From assembly GCA_030762935.1 (NCBI GenBank), contig CM060886.1:35697509-35761508 (forward strand): a DNA stretch of 64,000 nucleotides. Reading direction: 5' to 3'. Positions within the stretch are counted from its first letter, which is position 1; the number at the start of each line of letters is the position of its first letter. The notes under the pieces were generated by a model, which saw only the letters and a list, made by a program, of their open reading frames with translations, had not been told where the DNA came from and did no database searches. The position numbers and the translations under genes were made by a program. The stretch is from Hymenopus coronatus. Lineage: Eukaryota; Arthropoda; Insecta; Mantodea; Hymenopodidae. This document shows positions 29,803 through 41,964 of the stretch, piece by piece.

Positions 29803-30380
29803 CACGTACTGAAATGAAATGCCGTGTTATTTATGGACACTCAAGAGCAACTAATTTAACAATACTTTTGGTGCAAAAGACACAGATTTTGAAGTTGTAA
29901 CAAGTATACGTATGTATAGGTTGTTAAAGTTATAAGTACAGATATTTGTATTGGTAATTAAGAGTATTTACTTAACTTGCGGACTTATAATTTTACTTAT
30001 TAAGAGAAGCCTGTTTTCAGATTGGTTAGTACCTCCAATATGCGTAGCACATGCAAGACGTGCGAGTTTATTTTCCCTGAAACTGCAAGTCAGAAGGTGT
30101 AGCCTTGAGTGGGCCTCACTATAACGAATGCTGTAAGGAACTGAGTTGGTATGCATTATGCAAGGCAAGGCCCGGCCGGTCACGTATTGATGTGTGAAAA
30201 CGTGGAAGCGAAATGAATAGCCTATACTGACATGCGTTGTTCATTTCACCGCGTAGTTAAACCATACAAAGCACATTATATAGTAAATTATGTGATTGAT
30301 TTGTGAAATGAAAATGTAGTTTTGTTTATAGACGTTCTTTAATTGCTGTGGTTCTCGGCGTCCCATTCTATACTGGGCGG
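29803..30380 (-). mobile_element. SINE-A 3' part, split by ~490 bp
   Basis: Minus-strand SINE-A tail at 29,805-29,842 (GCCGTGTTATTTATGGAC in plus reading) and continuation at 30,336-30,380 (GCTGTGGTTCTCGGCGTCCC, CTATACTGGGCG). The sequence between is not recognised and may be an insertion. Confidence 0.6.
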
Positions 30381-30647
30381 GAAAGACTAACACACGAAGT
30401 GGATACACATTAAAATATCAAAATATGTACTTCTAACAGCCTTTATATGCGCCTGACATGTCCATTAACTGCACAATCTAGAATCTCTCAGTAACTAAAT
30501 TAATTTTTCCTCGATTAGATGAAATGTTCCCTAATGTTTCGCCCGTGACTCCGCCGGGCATCTTCAGAGAACGACTCTTGTTGTTTAAAACTAGTTTCCA
30601 CCACGGCCTACAAACCCGGAAACCTCTACATTTTACTGAAACTTTAT

Positions 30648-31545
30648 TACTTTCTCTATACGTACTATGTATATAGTGTATAGAGAAGGTATTGCATTGT
30701 ACCCAACAATTCGTTACCGTGATTTCACCGGATATACATGTTTTGAAACCACCTGAATCCAAAAAAAAGCATTTTTAGAAAAATGTTCGTGTGTGTCTGT
30801 GTCTATGTGTGTGTGGCTGTGTGTCTGTGGGCAGCATAGCTCAAAAATGAAAAGACCGTTAAATACCAAACTTGGTATTTAAGTTCCATATCTTCCAAGG
30901 ATTCTACATGCAGATTTTCAAGAAAATCCCCTCAACCCCAACTACCCTGCACATGGAAAAATTTTCGAAAATTTTGATTTTCCAAAAAATAGCTGTAACG
31001 ATTTTGATTAAAATATCATATATTAAAGATATATACTTGACAAATAATATGTATATCTTGAATTTTCTGGGAATAGCCTCTGAAGACTACATTATTCTGG
31101 ATGAATTTTACGGAATTTTGTGTCACTGGCAAACCGTAAGAGATAGACAAAAAACTAACACACAACAAATATAGAGCACGTTAAAACACGCAATTTATGT
31201 TATTTACATTTTTTTCGTGGAGTTGATCGTTTTTTTAGATACTCCTTGTTTTTGGTTTCAGCTTTAAAACTTACAATTTTCTCATACAGGAATTTATCAA
31301 TTGCTATGTGACTGAAGTTCCTTTGTTTGTATACAAAGGAATTTCAGTCACATAGCAACCATCTTTTGCTCTCACTTTAACCATGTTACTCCCTTATTTC
31401 GCTTCTACTTACAGGGAAGCAAGTAATAAGACTATTTCTGCTAATTTTTTCTCACTTAGCATGAAATAAATAAAAGCATAAACTTTTTAACAAAAATTAG
31501 TTGTAGAAATATAGAGAAAGTCATGTGAATGGATTACATCAGTTT
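30648..31545 (+). repeat. Rep-A, full length
   Basis: Hairpin TACTTTCTCTATACG...AGAGAAGGTA is well kept. The TG tract is GTGTGTCTGTGTCTATGTGT. An internal inverted duplication near 31,300-31,345 (CTATGTGACTGAAGTTCC then GGAATTTCAGTCACATAGC) is unusual. It ends in ACATCAG and a T run. Confidence 0.9.
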
Positions 31546-31701
31546 TTTTTCTTGTGTTTTCATGCAGTTTTCCAATTTTCCTCAGTCGCTAGATGAATGC
31601 AGTTCCATACAGTTTGATCCTCATATTATTCCTTCCATCACTGCATTTCATTTCCGTCCTCTTCAATGTCATTCGGCATTGCACGGACCATCCATTCTGG
31701 T

Positions 31702-31862
31702 TACGGGGTAACAGGTTAGCTTCTAGTTCCCAAGATTGCGGGTTCAAAGCCGGTGTTGGATTTTTTCAGCTGTGAAAATCCATAATATGGCTTCTTTCGG
31801 AAGGGAAGAAAAGCCGGTGGTTACATGTCGCAGATTTACGGCACATAAGAGAATCTCAAGCT
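31702..31862 (+). mobile_element. SINE-A, degenerate, 3'-truncated
   Basis: GGTTACGGGGTAACAGGTTA head, B box GCGGGTTCAAAGCCGG, body GGCTTCTTTCGGAAGGGAAG. It ends where the next Rep-A begins. Confidence 0.7.
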
Positions 31863-32712
31863 GTTTTTACTTTCTCTACACGTACTATGTACATAGTGTA
31901 TAGAGAAGGTATTGCACTCCATCCAAAAATTCGATACAGAGATTTCACCGGAAATATATGTTTTAGGGACCCCTGCACCAAAAAAAAAAAAAAAAAAAAA
32001 AAGCATTTTCAGAAAAAAGATCCATGTGTGTGTCCGTGTGTCTGTGAACATGATAATTCAAAAACGAAAATACCTTTAAATACCAAACTTGGTATTTAGA
32101 TTTGATATCTTCCAAGAATGTGACACGAAGATTTTCAAGAAAATCCCCCACCCCCAACTACCCTTTACATGGAACTTTCTTCAGAAAATGTTGATTTTCT
32201 CAAAAATGGCTCCAACGATTTTATTAAAACATCGTATATTAAAGACATTTACCTCAAAATAAAACGTATATCTTGAATGTTCTGGAAACAGTCTCTGAAG
32301 ACTACTTTATCCTGGATGAATTTTACGGAATTTTGCTTAACTGCTAAACCGTAAGAGATGGACAAAAACTTACCACATAAAAATGTTGAGCACGTTAAAA
32401 CACACAATTTATGTTATATACTTTTCTTCGTGCAGTTGATCGTTTTTAAGATATGCCTTGTGTTTGGTTTCAGCTTTAAAAAACATACTTTTCTCATACA
32501 GGAATTTGTTAACTCCTGTCCATACAAACAAAGGAATTTCAGTCACATAGCAACCAGCTTTTGATTATCTACTTACAAGGAAGCAATTAATAAGACTATT
32601 CCTGCTAAGTTTTCTCCATTAGCATGAAATAAATGGAGGTATAAGTTTTTCAACAATAAAATTGTTGCAGAAATGCAGAGAATGTCATGTGAATCGAACA
32701 TATCAGATTTTT
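31863..32712 (+). repeat. Rep-A, full length with small deletion
   Basis: Hairpin intact. An A run of about 22 at 31,980-32,002 replaces the usual short one. The TG tract is short. The segment around TTTTGACTATCACTTTAACC is deleted near 32,565. It ends CATATCAG. Confidence 0.9.
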
Positions 32713-32918
32713 TAATGTATTATCAGCATACAAGTATTGCTTTGCAGGCTATTGATATGTTAACATAATATGAACAAACTGAAGTTGGTCTTTGGCTCCT
32801 CTAATTAAGTTGTGGTGACATATATAATATAAGAATATACAACTATTTACAATGGTTATAGTTAATGTACTGAATCAATGGGTAGGAAACATTTATGGTT
32901 AAAGTATGATGTTAAAGG

Positions 32919-33165
32919 TTATGTGAAATCACTGTCTTTGGGATCGGTGAGTAGATCTTGAAGGAATTTTCTTTTCAGTCTGTTAATTTGGTGGTACTTC
33001 TGGTAAGTGCGAGCTCCAAGCACTGTAGACATTTTATTGAAGAAGGATTTTAACAGGGATTTGATGTATTCCTGTAGAGGGAGAATTCCAAGTTCATGAC
33101 GATGTTGTCTATTTCTAATGAACCATGGATCATCTGTGGATGTCTCAAGCTTGTTAAGGAGGCAT
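32919..33165 (-). pseudogene. jockey-type LINE ORF2 C-terminus
   Basis: Minus strand: DDPWFIRNRQHRHELGILPL, QEYIKSLLKSFFNKMS, and a tail ending LTDPKDSDFT then TAA. PWxxRN...DLGI...EY/EFI...FF matches the extreme C-terminus of jockey-type ORF2 proteins. It is 5'-truncated; its upstream side is joined to a SINE-A 3' fragment, so the first ~15 residues of the visible frame are not LINE-derived. Confidence 0.7.
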
Positions 33166-33235
33166 CTGAGAAAAATTAAACGCCTTTTACAGAAATGGAT
33201 ACTGAGAACCACAGCAATTACAGGATATCATCAAT
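33163..33235 (+). mobile_element. SINE-A 3' fragment
   Basis: AGGCATCTGAGAAAAATTAA and GATACTGAGAACCACAGCAA match the SINE-A body of 25,900-25,970. Confidence 0.65.
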
Positions 33236-33442
33236 AAAACTCATCTTCATTTATTTTATCCTGGATAGGCATGATCCTGAGCTTGGTTGCTCCTCTACAG
33301 GTTTGACCTGTGAATTCGTGGGGCGAAAGTCCTACAAAGAGGACAATTCATTACAGAAGAAGACAAATAAAATTGTATAGTCTACCGAGAAAGTAACAAT
33401 AGAATTTTTTAGCTCAAGGAATAATAATAATAACTCAATGGC

Positions 33443-33715
33443 AAGACTACTCACATGGAGCCTGGCTGCTGCGTCTCCAATCTCGGTCCATGGCAGACGT
33501 GGTGGGTGAGACGTGGGCAGCGCCTTAAACCCCCTCCCGGCTGGTTAATGCGGTTCTCATGACCTGATGCCACTATTCTCCATCAGGTAGCTCCGAATTG
33601 GCCCCCGGTCTAGATCTCCCAGCGGGGAAAAAATCCTCAAGCCGGTACAGGGAATGGCTTCCCGCTTGGCAAGCAGCAACGCTACCATCAGGCTAAGGAG
33701 ACCACGTTTAAATCA
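33443..33715 (-). mobile_element. SINE-C
   Basis: Read on minus: GTCTCCTTAGCCTGATGGTA, CTGCTTGCCAAGCGGGAAGC; later AATTCGGAGCTACCTGATGG and CATGAGAACCGCATTAACCA. Same family as 35,205 and 36,590; the B box is altered. Confidence 0.7.
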
Positions 33716-34046
33716 AAGTACCAAAATTAAAACGATGATGTTTTTAGAAGCATCACTGTTAACTGAGGTTGTTAAAGCCACGGTCTTACGGCTGGGAGTT
33801 CGTGGTTGGAATTTCGCCAGGACCGTTCTTCCCCACTGAGGTTTCTTTTCAAGTTTCCCAGTCCTCATACATGTCAAATACCGGAGAGGTATCCTAAACT
33901 TAGTCTCCGAACGTTTCCTTTCTAAACTTTCTTTCCCAAATATTTTATTTCATGAATAATAAATAATCGGGCGTTAAACACAAATAAAAGCATCTGATGT
34001 GGTATATTCCTGTGGATTTCTATACCCATGATTCTACAAACTAACC
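33716..34046. other. no feature recognised
   Basis: Nothing recognised. Confidence 0.35.
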
Positions 34047-34808
34047 TTAAAAAATCTGATGTGTTCCATTCACATGACTTTCTCTATATCTCAGTAAATA
34101 AGCTTATCTTTTATTTATTTTATGCTAATCGAGAAAAATTAGCAGAAATAGTCTTATCTTTGTTTGTATGGACAGGAGTTGACATATTCCTGTATGAGAA
34201 AAGTATAAGTTTTTCAAAGCTGAAACCAAGAAAAAGGAATGTCTCAAAAACGATCAACTCCACAAAAAAAATGTATATAACATAAATTGTGTATTTTATT
34301 GTGATCTACATTTTTTCTAGTAAGTTTTTGTCTATCTCTTACGGTTTACAAGTTATGTAAAATTCAATAAAAACCATCCAGAGGCTTTAGAGGCTATTCA
34401 CAGAAAATTCAAGATATGCATTTTATTTGGTATATAAATATCTTAAATATGAGAGACTTTAATCAAAATCGTTGTAGCCATTTTTAAGAAAATCAAAAAT
34501 TTTGAAATGTTTTTCCATGTAAAGGGTAATTTAGGATGGAGGGATTTTCTTAAAAGTTTTCGTGTCGCATCCTTGGAAGATACCAAACTTAAATACCAAG
34601 TTTGTTATTTAACGGACTTCTCGTTTTTGAGCTATGCACACACACAAGCATACAGACACATGGACCTTTTTCCAAAATTCCTTTTTTTTTTTGGATTCAG
34701 GGGGACTCAAAACATGTATTTCCACTGAAGTCTAGGTATCGTATTTTTGAGTGGAATACAATACCTTCTCTATACACTGTGTGCATAGTACGTGTAGAGA
34801 AAGTAAAA
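34047..34808 (-). repeat. Rep-A with internal deletion
   Basis: Tail end AATCTGATGTGTTCCATTCA to hairpin end (TATACACTGTGTGCATAGTA...AGAGAAAGTAAAAA). About 100 bp are missing between AGCAGAAATAGTCTTA and TTTGTTTGTATGGACAGG. CA tract ACACACACAAGC. Confidence 0.88.
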
Positions 34809-35204
34809 AGCTTAGTCTTCCTTACATCACATGAATCGAGACAAATGTTTGCAGAGTGCTTTCATTATATATTGTCGACCAAAAGGAAAGAGGAGGCTGA
34901 GAAGATAATCAAAGTTCCCAAAGGGATTGTTATCTGTTCTGGCTTTAACAGTAATCCACGAAGCAAACAACGATAACTTTAGCAGTCCAAAAATGCATAA
35001 TGGTATCTATTTGAAAATTCAAAACAATAATAACCAACATCCCGGAAATGATTTAGACTACAAAAGAAATGCATCGAAAATAAAAAGTGTTTTATATTTT
35101 TTGAGGTCGTAAGTTTCAGAACACCCTTTAGATTTACAATTTTACAAAATACAATCAGAATGAAGATACTTCATAGATAATTTTAGAAAATTCATATATA
35201 TATA
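34809..35204. other. unassigned, protein-like open stretch
   Basis: After Rep-A the plus strand stays open to 34,976 (SLVFLTSHESRQMFAECFHY, ILSTKRKEEAEKIIKVPKGI). Its composition is protein-like, but there is no start or clear splice signal and I do not recognise it. Confidence 0.2.
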
Positions 35205-35508
35205 ATAACTCTATTGCACGATAGCTCACAAGGAACCTTGGCCTACCGCCCAGCCGCTGCATCCACCATCTCGGGAGGTTACGGTTGTGGTGCAGTATTG
35301 GAGGGGGAGACGTAGTCAGCGCCTCCGCCCGGTCGGTTAATGCGGTCCTCATGACCTGAAGCCGCTTCTTCTTCATCAAGTACCTCCTCAATTGGCCCCC
35401 TAAAGACCTCATAAGGCTGAGTGCAACCCGAGCTGATACCGGGAATCGAACCCAGTTCTCCCGCTTATCAAGCAGCTGCGCTACCACTGTGCTAAGGAGA
35501 CGAACGTA
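35205..35508 (-). mobile_element. SINE-C
   Basis: Minus: CGTCTCCTTAGCACAGTGGT, AGCGCAGCTGCTTGATAAGC, B box GGGTTCGATTCCCGG. Body ATGAGGTCTTTAGGGGGCCA and CATGAGGACCGCATTAACCG. 3' end AAGGTTCCTTGTGAGCTATC. Confidence 0.85.
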
Positions 35509-35807
35509 CATAATTATATAAGAGTTTTATCTATCAAGCAAATATTTTAATTGACTAGTATGAAAATTGTTTGTCCTCCCCAGAGTCTGGAAGTATAATT
35601 GTATTAAGAATTTCCTTTATCGTAATAATATTAACCAATTTCCTATCAGAAAAAAATTATTGAAGATCGTGAAAAAAGTTCTCCTCTGTAAATGTGTGTT
35701 TGGGTGAGTGCGCATACGTGCATATAAGTATAACCCAATTATTTCTGTACTCGAGATAACACCGTTGTGGAGAGGTAATGTGTTTCAAAGGAAGAAGGCC
35801 GCTTGTA

Positions 35808-36312
35808 CAGGCTGTTTCAAAACGACACCAAACCAAGATAGCAGTCGATTAGCTTACACTTTGATTTGTCCGAAACTTGATGTTGCAACTTTCAAACTCT
35901 TCTATTTAAAGTTTTATGTGAGTTTAAAAATCGCACACATTTGGGATTAGGCAGAGAAGGAACAACGATTGTCATATGCCACGTAAACAACCTCAGAACG
36001 TGTTATACGAAACACATAACAAAACCCACATGCTACGTTTTCCATCACTAAGATGACCTGTGCCGCGCCGGCGTGCTTATCAAACCACCCCTACACCACG
36101 CGGCTGGGACCTTCGCTACCAACTGGCATCTTTCTTGGAGTGGGCCCGGCACGTGTCATTTGGTTATGTACGACTGTCTATTTCTAATCCATGGTGATTT
36201 TATGACAGTTTTTGTATGAGCCGAATTTAGAGCTGAAAATTATATTCAGTATCAAGTACGGTATGACTAACAAGGTCCACATCTTCGTTTGGTGTCGTTT
36301 TGAAACACCCTG
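35808..36312. mobile_element. MITE-2, copy 1
   Basis: Inverted ends CAGGCTGTTTCAAAACGACA and (reverse) CAGGGTGTTTCAAAACGACA, continuing CCAAACGAAGAT. TA precedes the left end; TG follows the right. The GC-richer interior has CACGCGGCTGGGACCTTCGC. A second copy is at 48,370. No transposase; the ends fit a Tc1/mariner-type derivative. Confidence 0.8.
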
Positions 36313-36589
36313 TGTTACCATTGCAGCTAAAGGAACAATAAACGTATTTTAAACCTATAGTATTTTAATTCACTTTTTTTTTTTTTTTTCAAAAATAAAA
36401 CTTAAAAAGTGTTTCGCATAAAGATTTATAGAGGTAGAACATTTTCTTGGACTGTTCTTGCTTCTTATACTGTGAACTTTAGTTCCAAACTTTGATCCTT
36501 ACAATTATGGTTTCTCTTGAGATAACCATCTTCATATGTTAGTCTTCTGAGCCCATAATATGTTAATATAAGAAGGTATATTGGATCGT

Positions 36590-36858
36590 CTCCTTAGCGT
36601 GGTGGTAGCGTAGCTGCTTGCCAAGCAGGAGACCTGGGTTCGATTCCCGGTACCCGCTGGGAGATCTAATTCGGGGTGCACTCAGCCTCGTGAGGTCCCT
36701 GGAGGGGGGCAATTAAGGAGCTAATTGATGGAGAAGGAGCGGCTCCAGATCATGAGGACCGCATTAACCGGTCGGGGGTTTTCGTGGCGCCCAATACTCC
36801 ACTCCTAAGGTTCCTTGTGAGCCTAAGGTTCCTTGTGAGCTATCGAGCCTTGAAGCTA
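36590..36858 (+). mobile_element. SINE-C, reference copy
   Basis: Head GTCTCCTTAGCGTGGTGGTA, then GCTTGCCAAGCAGGAGACCT and B box GGGTTCGATTCCCGG. The head resembles tRNA-Gly(GCC). Body GTGCACTCAGCCTCGTGAGG and CATGAGGACCGCATTAACCG. The 3' unit AAGGTTCCTTGTGAGC is doubled. Confidence 0.88.
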
Positions 36859-37111
36859 CCAGAAGGTATATAAAGATTACAAATAACGGTGTTTTAGAAT
36901 AAAATACTTTCACTGCAATAAGTACACAAATATGATTTGGTGTTGAATATTTTACGCTACAACAATTGTCAATTAGAATAGTCCAGTATTTGCACAGCAA
37001 CTTATTTTCAATTTATCAAGATTGTTGGATATTCACGCTAATCATTTAGTTAATACGTAAATAAAATAAAAAGACATAATACGTTAATGTTTTAATTTAT
37101 GTCGGATGTTG

Positions 37112-37205
37112 CCATGGTAGCTCAATGGTAGAGCAACCGTCTAGAGAACGTGGTTCAAATCCCGGCTATGGCGTTGAATTTTTCAGTCTGACTCTAACTA
37201 CCCAA
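37112..37205 (+). mobile_element. SINE-D
   Basis: GTTGCCATGGTAGCTCAATG, GTAGAGCAACCGTCTAGAGA, B box GTGGTTCAAATCCCGGC, then TTGAATTTTTCAGTCTGACT. Also at 55,428 and partly at 55,160. The head is tRNA-like but the constant 3' body marks it as a SINE. Confidence 0.8.
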
Positions 37206-37649
37206 CGTTAATGTCAGTGAGGAACTGCTTTACTCCTATCGTTGAAGTAAATCCTCTAACGAACTATCTCTTCTTCCTTTTCTTCGTCTTCTAGAACTAT
37301 AAATCTTTAATGAACCATTTGTAAACCAGAGTTAGTTTCTTCTCCGTCTGGAACCATCAGTCCTGAAGAAAAACAGAGGATCCTTATCCTTCTTTTCTTT
37401 AGTGTCCATAATCCTGTGATCTTGCGTCGAAGGAGATTTCACATTCGACTCACGGAGGGACTTCTTAGGGGGAAACTGTGGCTATATGGAAGGAAAGGAA
37501 ACTAACAGCTCATATTTCTGAAAGGTGAGAGCTATATATCCGCATAGAGATGCTAAAGTTTATAAATATGACTTGTCATTAAAACTTCTGACCTATGTGC
37601 ATTTCAGTCTGAACATAATTAGTTTTGTCTTGACTGTTATATTTGCCTC
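37206..37649. other. no feature recognised
   Basis: Nothing recognised beyond the SINE-D tail. Confidence 0.4.
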
Positions 37650-38015
37650 AGGGAATACCATAGGTTAAAGTGATAGTCAAATGCCGGTTGCTTTATGACT
37701 GAAGTTCCTTTGTTTGTATGGACAAAAGTTGACAAATTCCAATTTGAGTAAAGTATAGGTTTTTCAAAGCTGAAAAATCAAGAAATATCTATGAAGAAAT
37801 ATCTCAAAAACTATCAACTACACGAAAAAAAATGTATAACTTAAAAAAGTATAAGCTTTTCTAGGCTGAAACAAAAAACAAGGAAAATCTGAAATACGAT
37901 CAAAAAATGTATATAATATAAATTGTATGTGAAGTAAATATTAGTATAAGCTTTTTAACAATAATTTGATGTAGAGAAAGTCATGTGAATGAAAGACATC
38001 AGATTTTTTTTAATT
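37650..38015. repeat. Rep-A mosaic of opposite pieces
   Basis: A minus-oriented piece (about 37,650-37,920, with AAATATCTCAAAAACTATCA seen in doubled form) abuts a plus-oriented tail end (37,921-38,015, TTTTTAACAATAATTTGATG then GTCATGTGAATG). The interior and hairpin end are missing. Confidence 0.75.
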
Positions 38016-38129
38016 ATGTTCCACCGATCTTTCACTCCTTTCGCATTAATAACAGGTGACGTTGGATTCGTTATTTGGAACAGACGGATCGTACGAAATT
38101 GACATTATAAGGAGGAAAGGGAAGTAATA

Positions 38130-38961
38130 ACTAAAAATCGGATGTGTTCCATCCACATGACTTTCTCTACTACTCTGCAATAAATGATTGTTAAAAAACG
38201 TATGCTTCTATTTACTTACTGCTAATCGAGAAAAAATTAGCAGAAATAGTCTTAATACTTGCTTCCTTGTAAGTATAAGCGAAATAAGGGAGTACCATAG
38301 GTTAAAGAGATGGTCAAAAGCTGGTTGCTATGTGACTGAAGTTCCCTTGTTTGTATGGACACGAGTTCACAAAGTCCTGTATGAGAAAGGCATGCTTTTT
38401 ATAGCTCAAACCAAAAATAAGGAATATCTCAAAACAATCAGCTCCACGAAAAAAATGTATATAACATAAATTGTGTGTTTTAAAGTGCTCTAAAGTGTTG
38501 TGTGGTAAGTTTTTGTCCATCTCTTACGGTTTAGCAGCTATGCAAAATTCGATAAAATTGACCCAAAATAAAGTAGTCTTTAGAGGTTATTCCCAGAAAG
38601 TTCAAGATATACATTTTATTTGTCATGTAAATATGTTTAATATACGATATTTTAATCAAAATCGTTTGAGCCATTTTTTAGAAAATCAAAGTTTTCGAAA
38701 AAAGTTCCATGTAAAGGGTAGTTTGGAGTGGGGGGATTTTTCTCAAAATCTTCGTGTCGCATCCCTGAAAGATACTAAACTTAAATACCAAGTTTGCTAT
38801 TTTACTGACTTTTCGTTTTTGAGCTATGCTGTCCACAGACACATACGGACCTTTTTGTAAAAATGCTTTTTTTGGGGTCCTGAAACATGTATTTCCGGTG
38901 AAATCTCGGTGTCGAATTTTTGGGTGATACACTATGTACACAGTACGTATAGAGAAAGTAA
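38130..38961 (-). repeat. Rep-A, full length
   Basis: Tail ATCGGATGTGTTCCATCCAC to the hairpin end TACACTATGTACACAGTACG. The hairpin has lost part of one arm (no AATACCTTCTC). Short CA tract CAGACACATACGG. Confidence 0.88.
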
Positions 38962-39539
38962 AAACTATTAGATTAACATACAACAATTTAATAAAGAAAG
39001 GCAAATGAAATTGATTCATCATTGGATTTTGAAAAACTAGCCCTTCTACTGAGTAAGACAACCAGTAGACAACTGTGTAGTGGGAGAAAGGGACACATAT
39101 AAATTCTGAACGCATCTTTGACTCAAAATATAACATCATTCGATGTGGCTTTAGCATGATGTTAACAGCGCTGAAAAGTCACAGACGCGGCATGGCACAG
39201 AGGTGCAGTTTGAAAATTTATCTCACTTCCATAAGTTGATATGCATATAAAGAAAGATGGTCCAGCGAGTGTCAAGTACACTTGGTCTACGGTGATGTAT
39301 CGTCCAGATTTCGCTGCCCGGTCCCATCACGACTCGACGAAGCAAGAAGAAAAACGTGCTTCGCCAGCGCTCCAGAACTGCGCCTGGATATAATTCGCAA
39401 CCTTGTGTATCAGACAGTGCCGATGACATGAGTCATGGTCTTGCCTCTTTGACACAATATCGAGTTTAGAGAACAAATAATTATAAGCGCATACCTTCAG
39501 CTTAGCAGCCTTCCAAAGTTAAAGCAAAACTACAAAAAG
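38962..39539. other. no feature recognised
   Basis: Contains a GC-richer patch (39,290-39,400) with no family recognised. Confidence 0.4.
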
Positions 39540-40393
39540 AGAAATCTGATGTGCTTCATACACGTCACTTTCTCTACATCTCTGCAACAAGATTATGCTT
39601 CTATTTACTTCATGCTAATCGAGAAAAAATTAGCAGAAGTCTTATTACTTACTTCCTCCTAAGTAGAAGTAAAATAAGGGAGTACCATAGGTTAAAGTGA
39701 TAGTCAAAAGCTGGTTGCTATGTCACTGAAGTTCCTTTGTATGGACAGGAGCTGATAAATTCCAATTCGAGTAAAGTATAAGTTTTTCAAAGCTGAAACC
39801 AATATCAAGAAATATCTCAAAAACTATCAACTAAACGAAAAACATGTATAACTTAATTGTGTGTTTCAACGTGCTCTACATTTCCTGTGGTAAGTTTTTG
39901 TCCATACGATTTAGCAGTTATGCCAAATTCCGTAAAATGCATCCAGAATAAAGTAGTCTTCAGAGGCTATTCCCAGAAAATTCAAAATATACATTTTGTT
40001 TGTTATGTAAATATCTTTAATCTACGATATTTTAATAAAAATCGTTACAACATCAAAATGTTCGAAAAAAGTTCCATGTAAAGGGTAGTTGGTGGTGGGG
40101 GGTGCTCTTGAAAATGTTCGTGTCGCATCCCTGGAAGATACTGAACTTAAATACCAAGTTTGCTATTTAACGGACTTTACGCTTTTGAGCTACGCTGTCC
40201 ACTAACACACACCCACTCACACACCCACATACAGACAGATACACACACACGGACATGTTTCTAAAAATGCTTCTTTTTTTGGATTGAGGGGGTCCTAAAA
40301 CGTGTATTACCTGCGAAATCTCGTTATCGAATTTTGGGTGCATTACAATACCTTCTCTATACACTATGTACATAGTACGTGTAGAGAATGTAA
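39540..40393 (-). repeat. Rep-A, full length
   Basis: Tail ATCTGATGTGCTTCATACAC to hairpin end CTATACACTATGTACATAGT...AGAGAATGTA. Expanded CA-rich tract ACACACACCCACTCACACAC with CCACATACAGACAGATAC. Confidence 0.88.
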
Positions 40394-40433
40394 TATGTGC
40401 TACGTTTTTAAGGTGATATCCTGCAGTAGATAT

Positions 40434-40470
40434 TTATACTATATCCATAGTACGTGTAGAGAGAGTAAAA
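40434..40470 (-). repeat. isolated Rep-A hairpin-end fragment
   Basis: ATATCCATAGTACGTGTAGA then GAGAGTAAAAATT, about 40 bp after the previous copy ends. It suggests a partial duplication or a second insertion reduced to one end. Confidence 0.6.
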
Positions 40471-40654
40471 ATTAAACCAATCAAAATAATGTGATAGTTA
40501 AAGATGTGTACTTGTAACCAATAGAAATAAGTACTATTCTGTCGCGAAAATTAGAAGTAATCAAAAACCACGTGACTAGAAATAGACACTGGCCGTGAAA
40601 TATAAAATTTGTCTAGTGAAGTAACAGTTTCCTTTTTTTTTTTTTTTTTTTTTT

Positions 40655-40872
40655 TTTGTCTTTAGTTTAATGTCTTTCAACCTGGTTGGTCATATCGGGC
40701 GATGAATGGAATTGGTGAAATGCTGCTCAAATGATTTCGCGGTCCATGGACCTTAAAGTTACTCGACATTCGTTTTATGAGGATAAGGGAAAACCCCGAA
40801 AAGAACTTTGTGCGTGTAACTCACCCTAAGTGAGATTCGAACTCATTCAGCACACTACCCAGGCGGGCAGTA
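40655..40872 (-). mobile_element. SINE-G, tRNA-like head on minus
   Basis: Minus: CTGCCCGCCTGGGTAGTGTG, B-box-like GAGTTCGAATCTCAC, then TTCGGGGTTTTCCCTTATCC. A run of about 23 T (its poly(A)) is at 40,635-40,657. Confidence 0.65.
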
Positions 40873-41004
40873 ACAGTTTCTGACGGTATTTATATCACCA
40901 TTCGGTGTTTTATACGCATATTCGTCAACCCCCTGGCGAGCAAACAACTTAGGACATTTCAGCGTAAATGGAGGTCAGCTAGGTTTGGGAAACGTTTAGA
41001 ACAA

Positions 41005-41842
41005 TCTGATGTGTTCCATTCATGTGTCTTTCTCTACATCGCGGTAAGAAATTATTGTTAAACAGCTTATTCTTCTACTTTATGATAATCAAGATAAACT
41101 TTAGCAGCAATTGTCCTAAATACTCGCTTCCTTGTGTAGAAAGTAAATAAGTGAATACACTAGGTTAAAACGATAGTCATATCCTTTAAAAGCTGGTTGC
41201 CATGTGGCTGAAATCCGTTTCTGTGCATAGCCTGGAGTTTACAAGTTTCCGCGAGAGAAAAGTTTAATTATTTCAAATCTGAAACGAATAACAAATATCT
41301 CAGAAATGGTCAATTCCACGAAAAAAATGTACATGACATAAATCGTGTATTTTAACGAGATCTACATTTTTATATAGTAAGTCCTTTATGGTTTACCACT
41401 TATGCAAAATTCAGCAAAATTCATCCAGAAAAAACGGCTTTTAGAGGCTATTTCCAGAAAATTCAAAATATAAAGTTTATTTGTCATGTAAATATCTTTA
41501 ATATACGATATTTAAATCAAAACCGTTAGAGTCATTTTTTGAGAAAATCAAAATTTTCGAATTTTTTTCCATGTAAAGGGTAGTTGGGTCGAGGGATATT
41601 TTTTTTTCAAAATCTTCTTGTGGCATCTCTGGAACCTACTAAATTTAAATATAACGTTTGATATTTTACCGAATTTTAGTTTTTCAGTTGTATTCACAGA
41701 TACACCTTTTCTGAAAATGCCTTTTTGGATACAGGGAACTCTAAAATGTGTATTTCCGGTGAAATCTCGGTAACAAATTTTTGGGTGAAATACAATACCT
41801 TACTATACACTATGTACATAGTACGTGTAGAGAGAGTAAAAA
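41005..41842 (-). repeat. Rep-A, full length
   Basis: Tail ATCTGATGTGTTCCATTCAT to hairpin end TACACTATGTACATAGTACG then AGAGAGAGTAAAAAT. The CA tract is almost lost (CACAGATACACC). Confidence 0.88.
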
Positions 41843-41964
41843 TGTGTAGAATTCCTCTACTTACGCACCTGCAAAAATGTACACAAATGCCTATCCTTGT
41901 GTCTACTTCCTTTAATTGATAATAACTTGAATTACTCGATTCGTAAGCGACTCAGAACTTTAAA

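Noticed and set aside
36590..36662. Possible genuine tRNA-Gly gene
   Set aside because: The same head and the same non-tRNA 3' body occur at 33,443 and 35,205, so it is a SINE head.
37112..37180. Possible genuine tRNA gene
   Set aside because: A constant downstream body is shared with 55,160 and 55,428, and no clean acceptor stem closes the fold.
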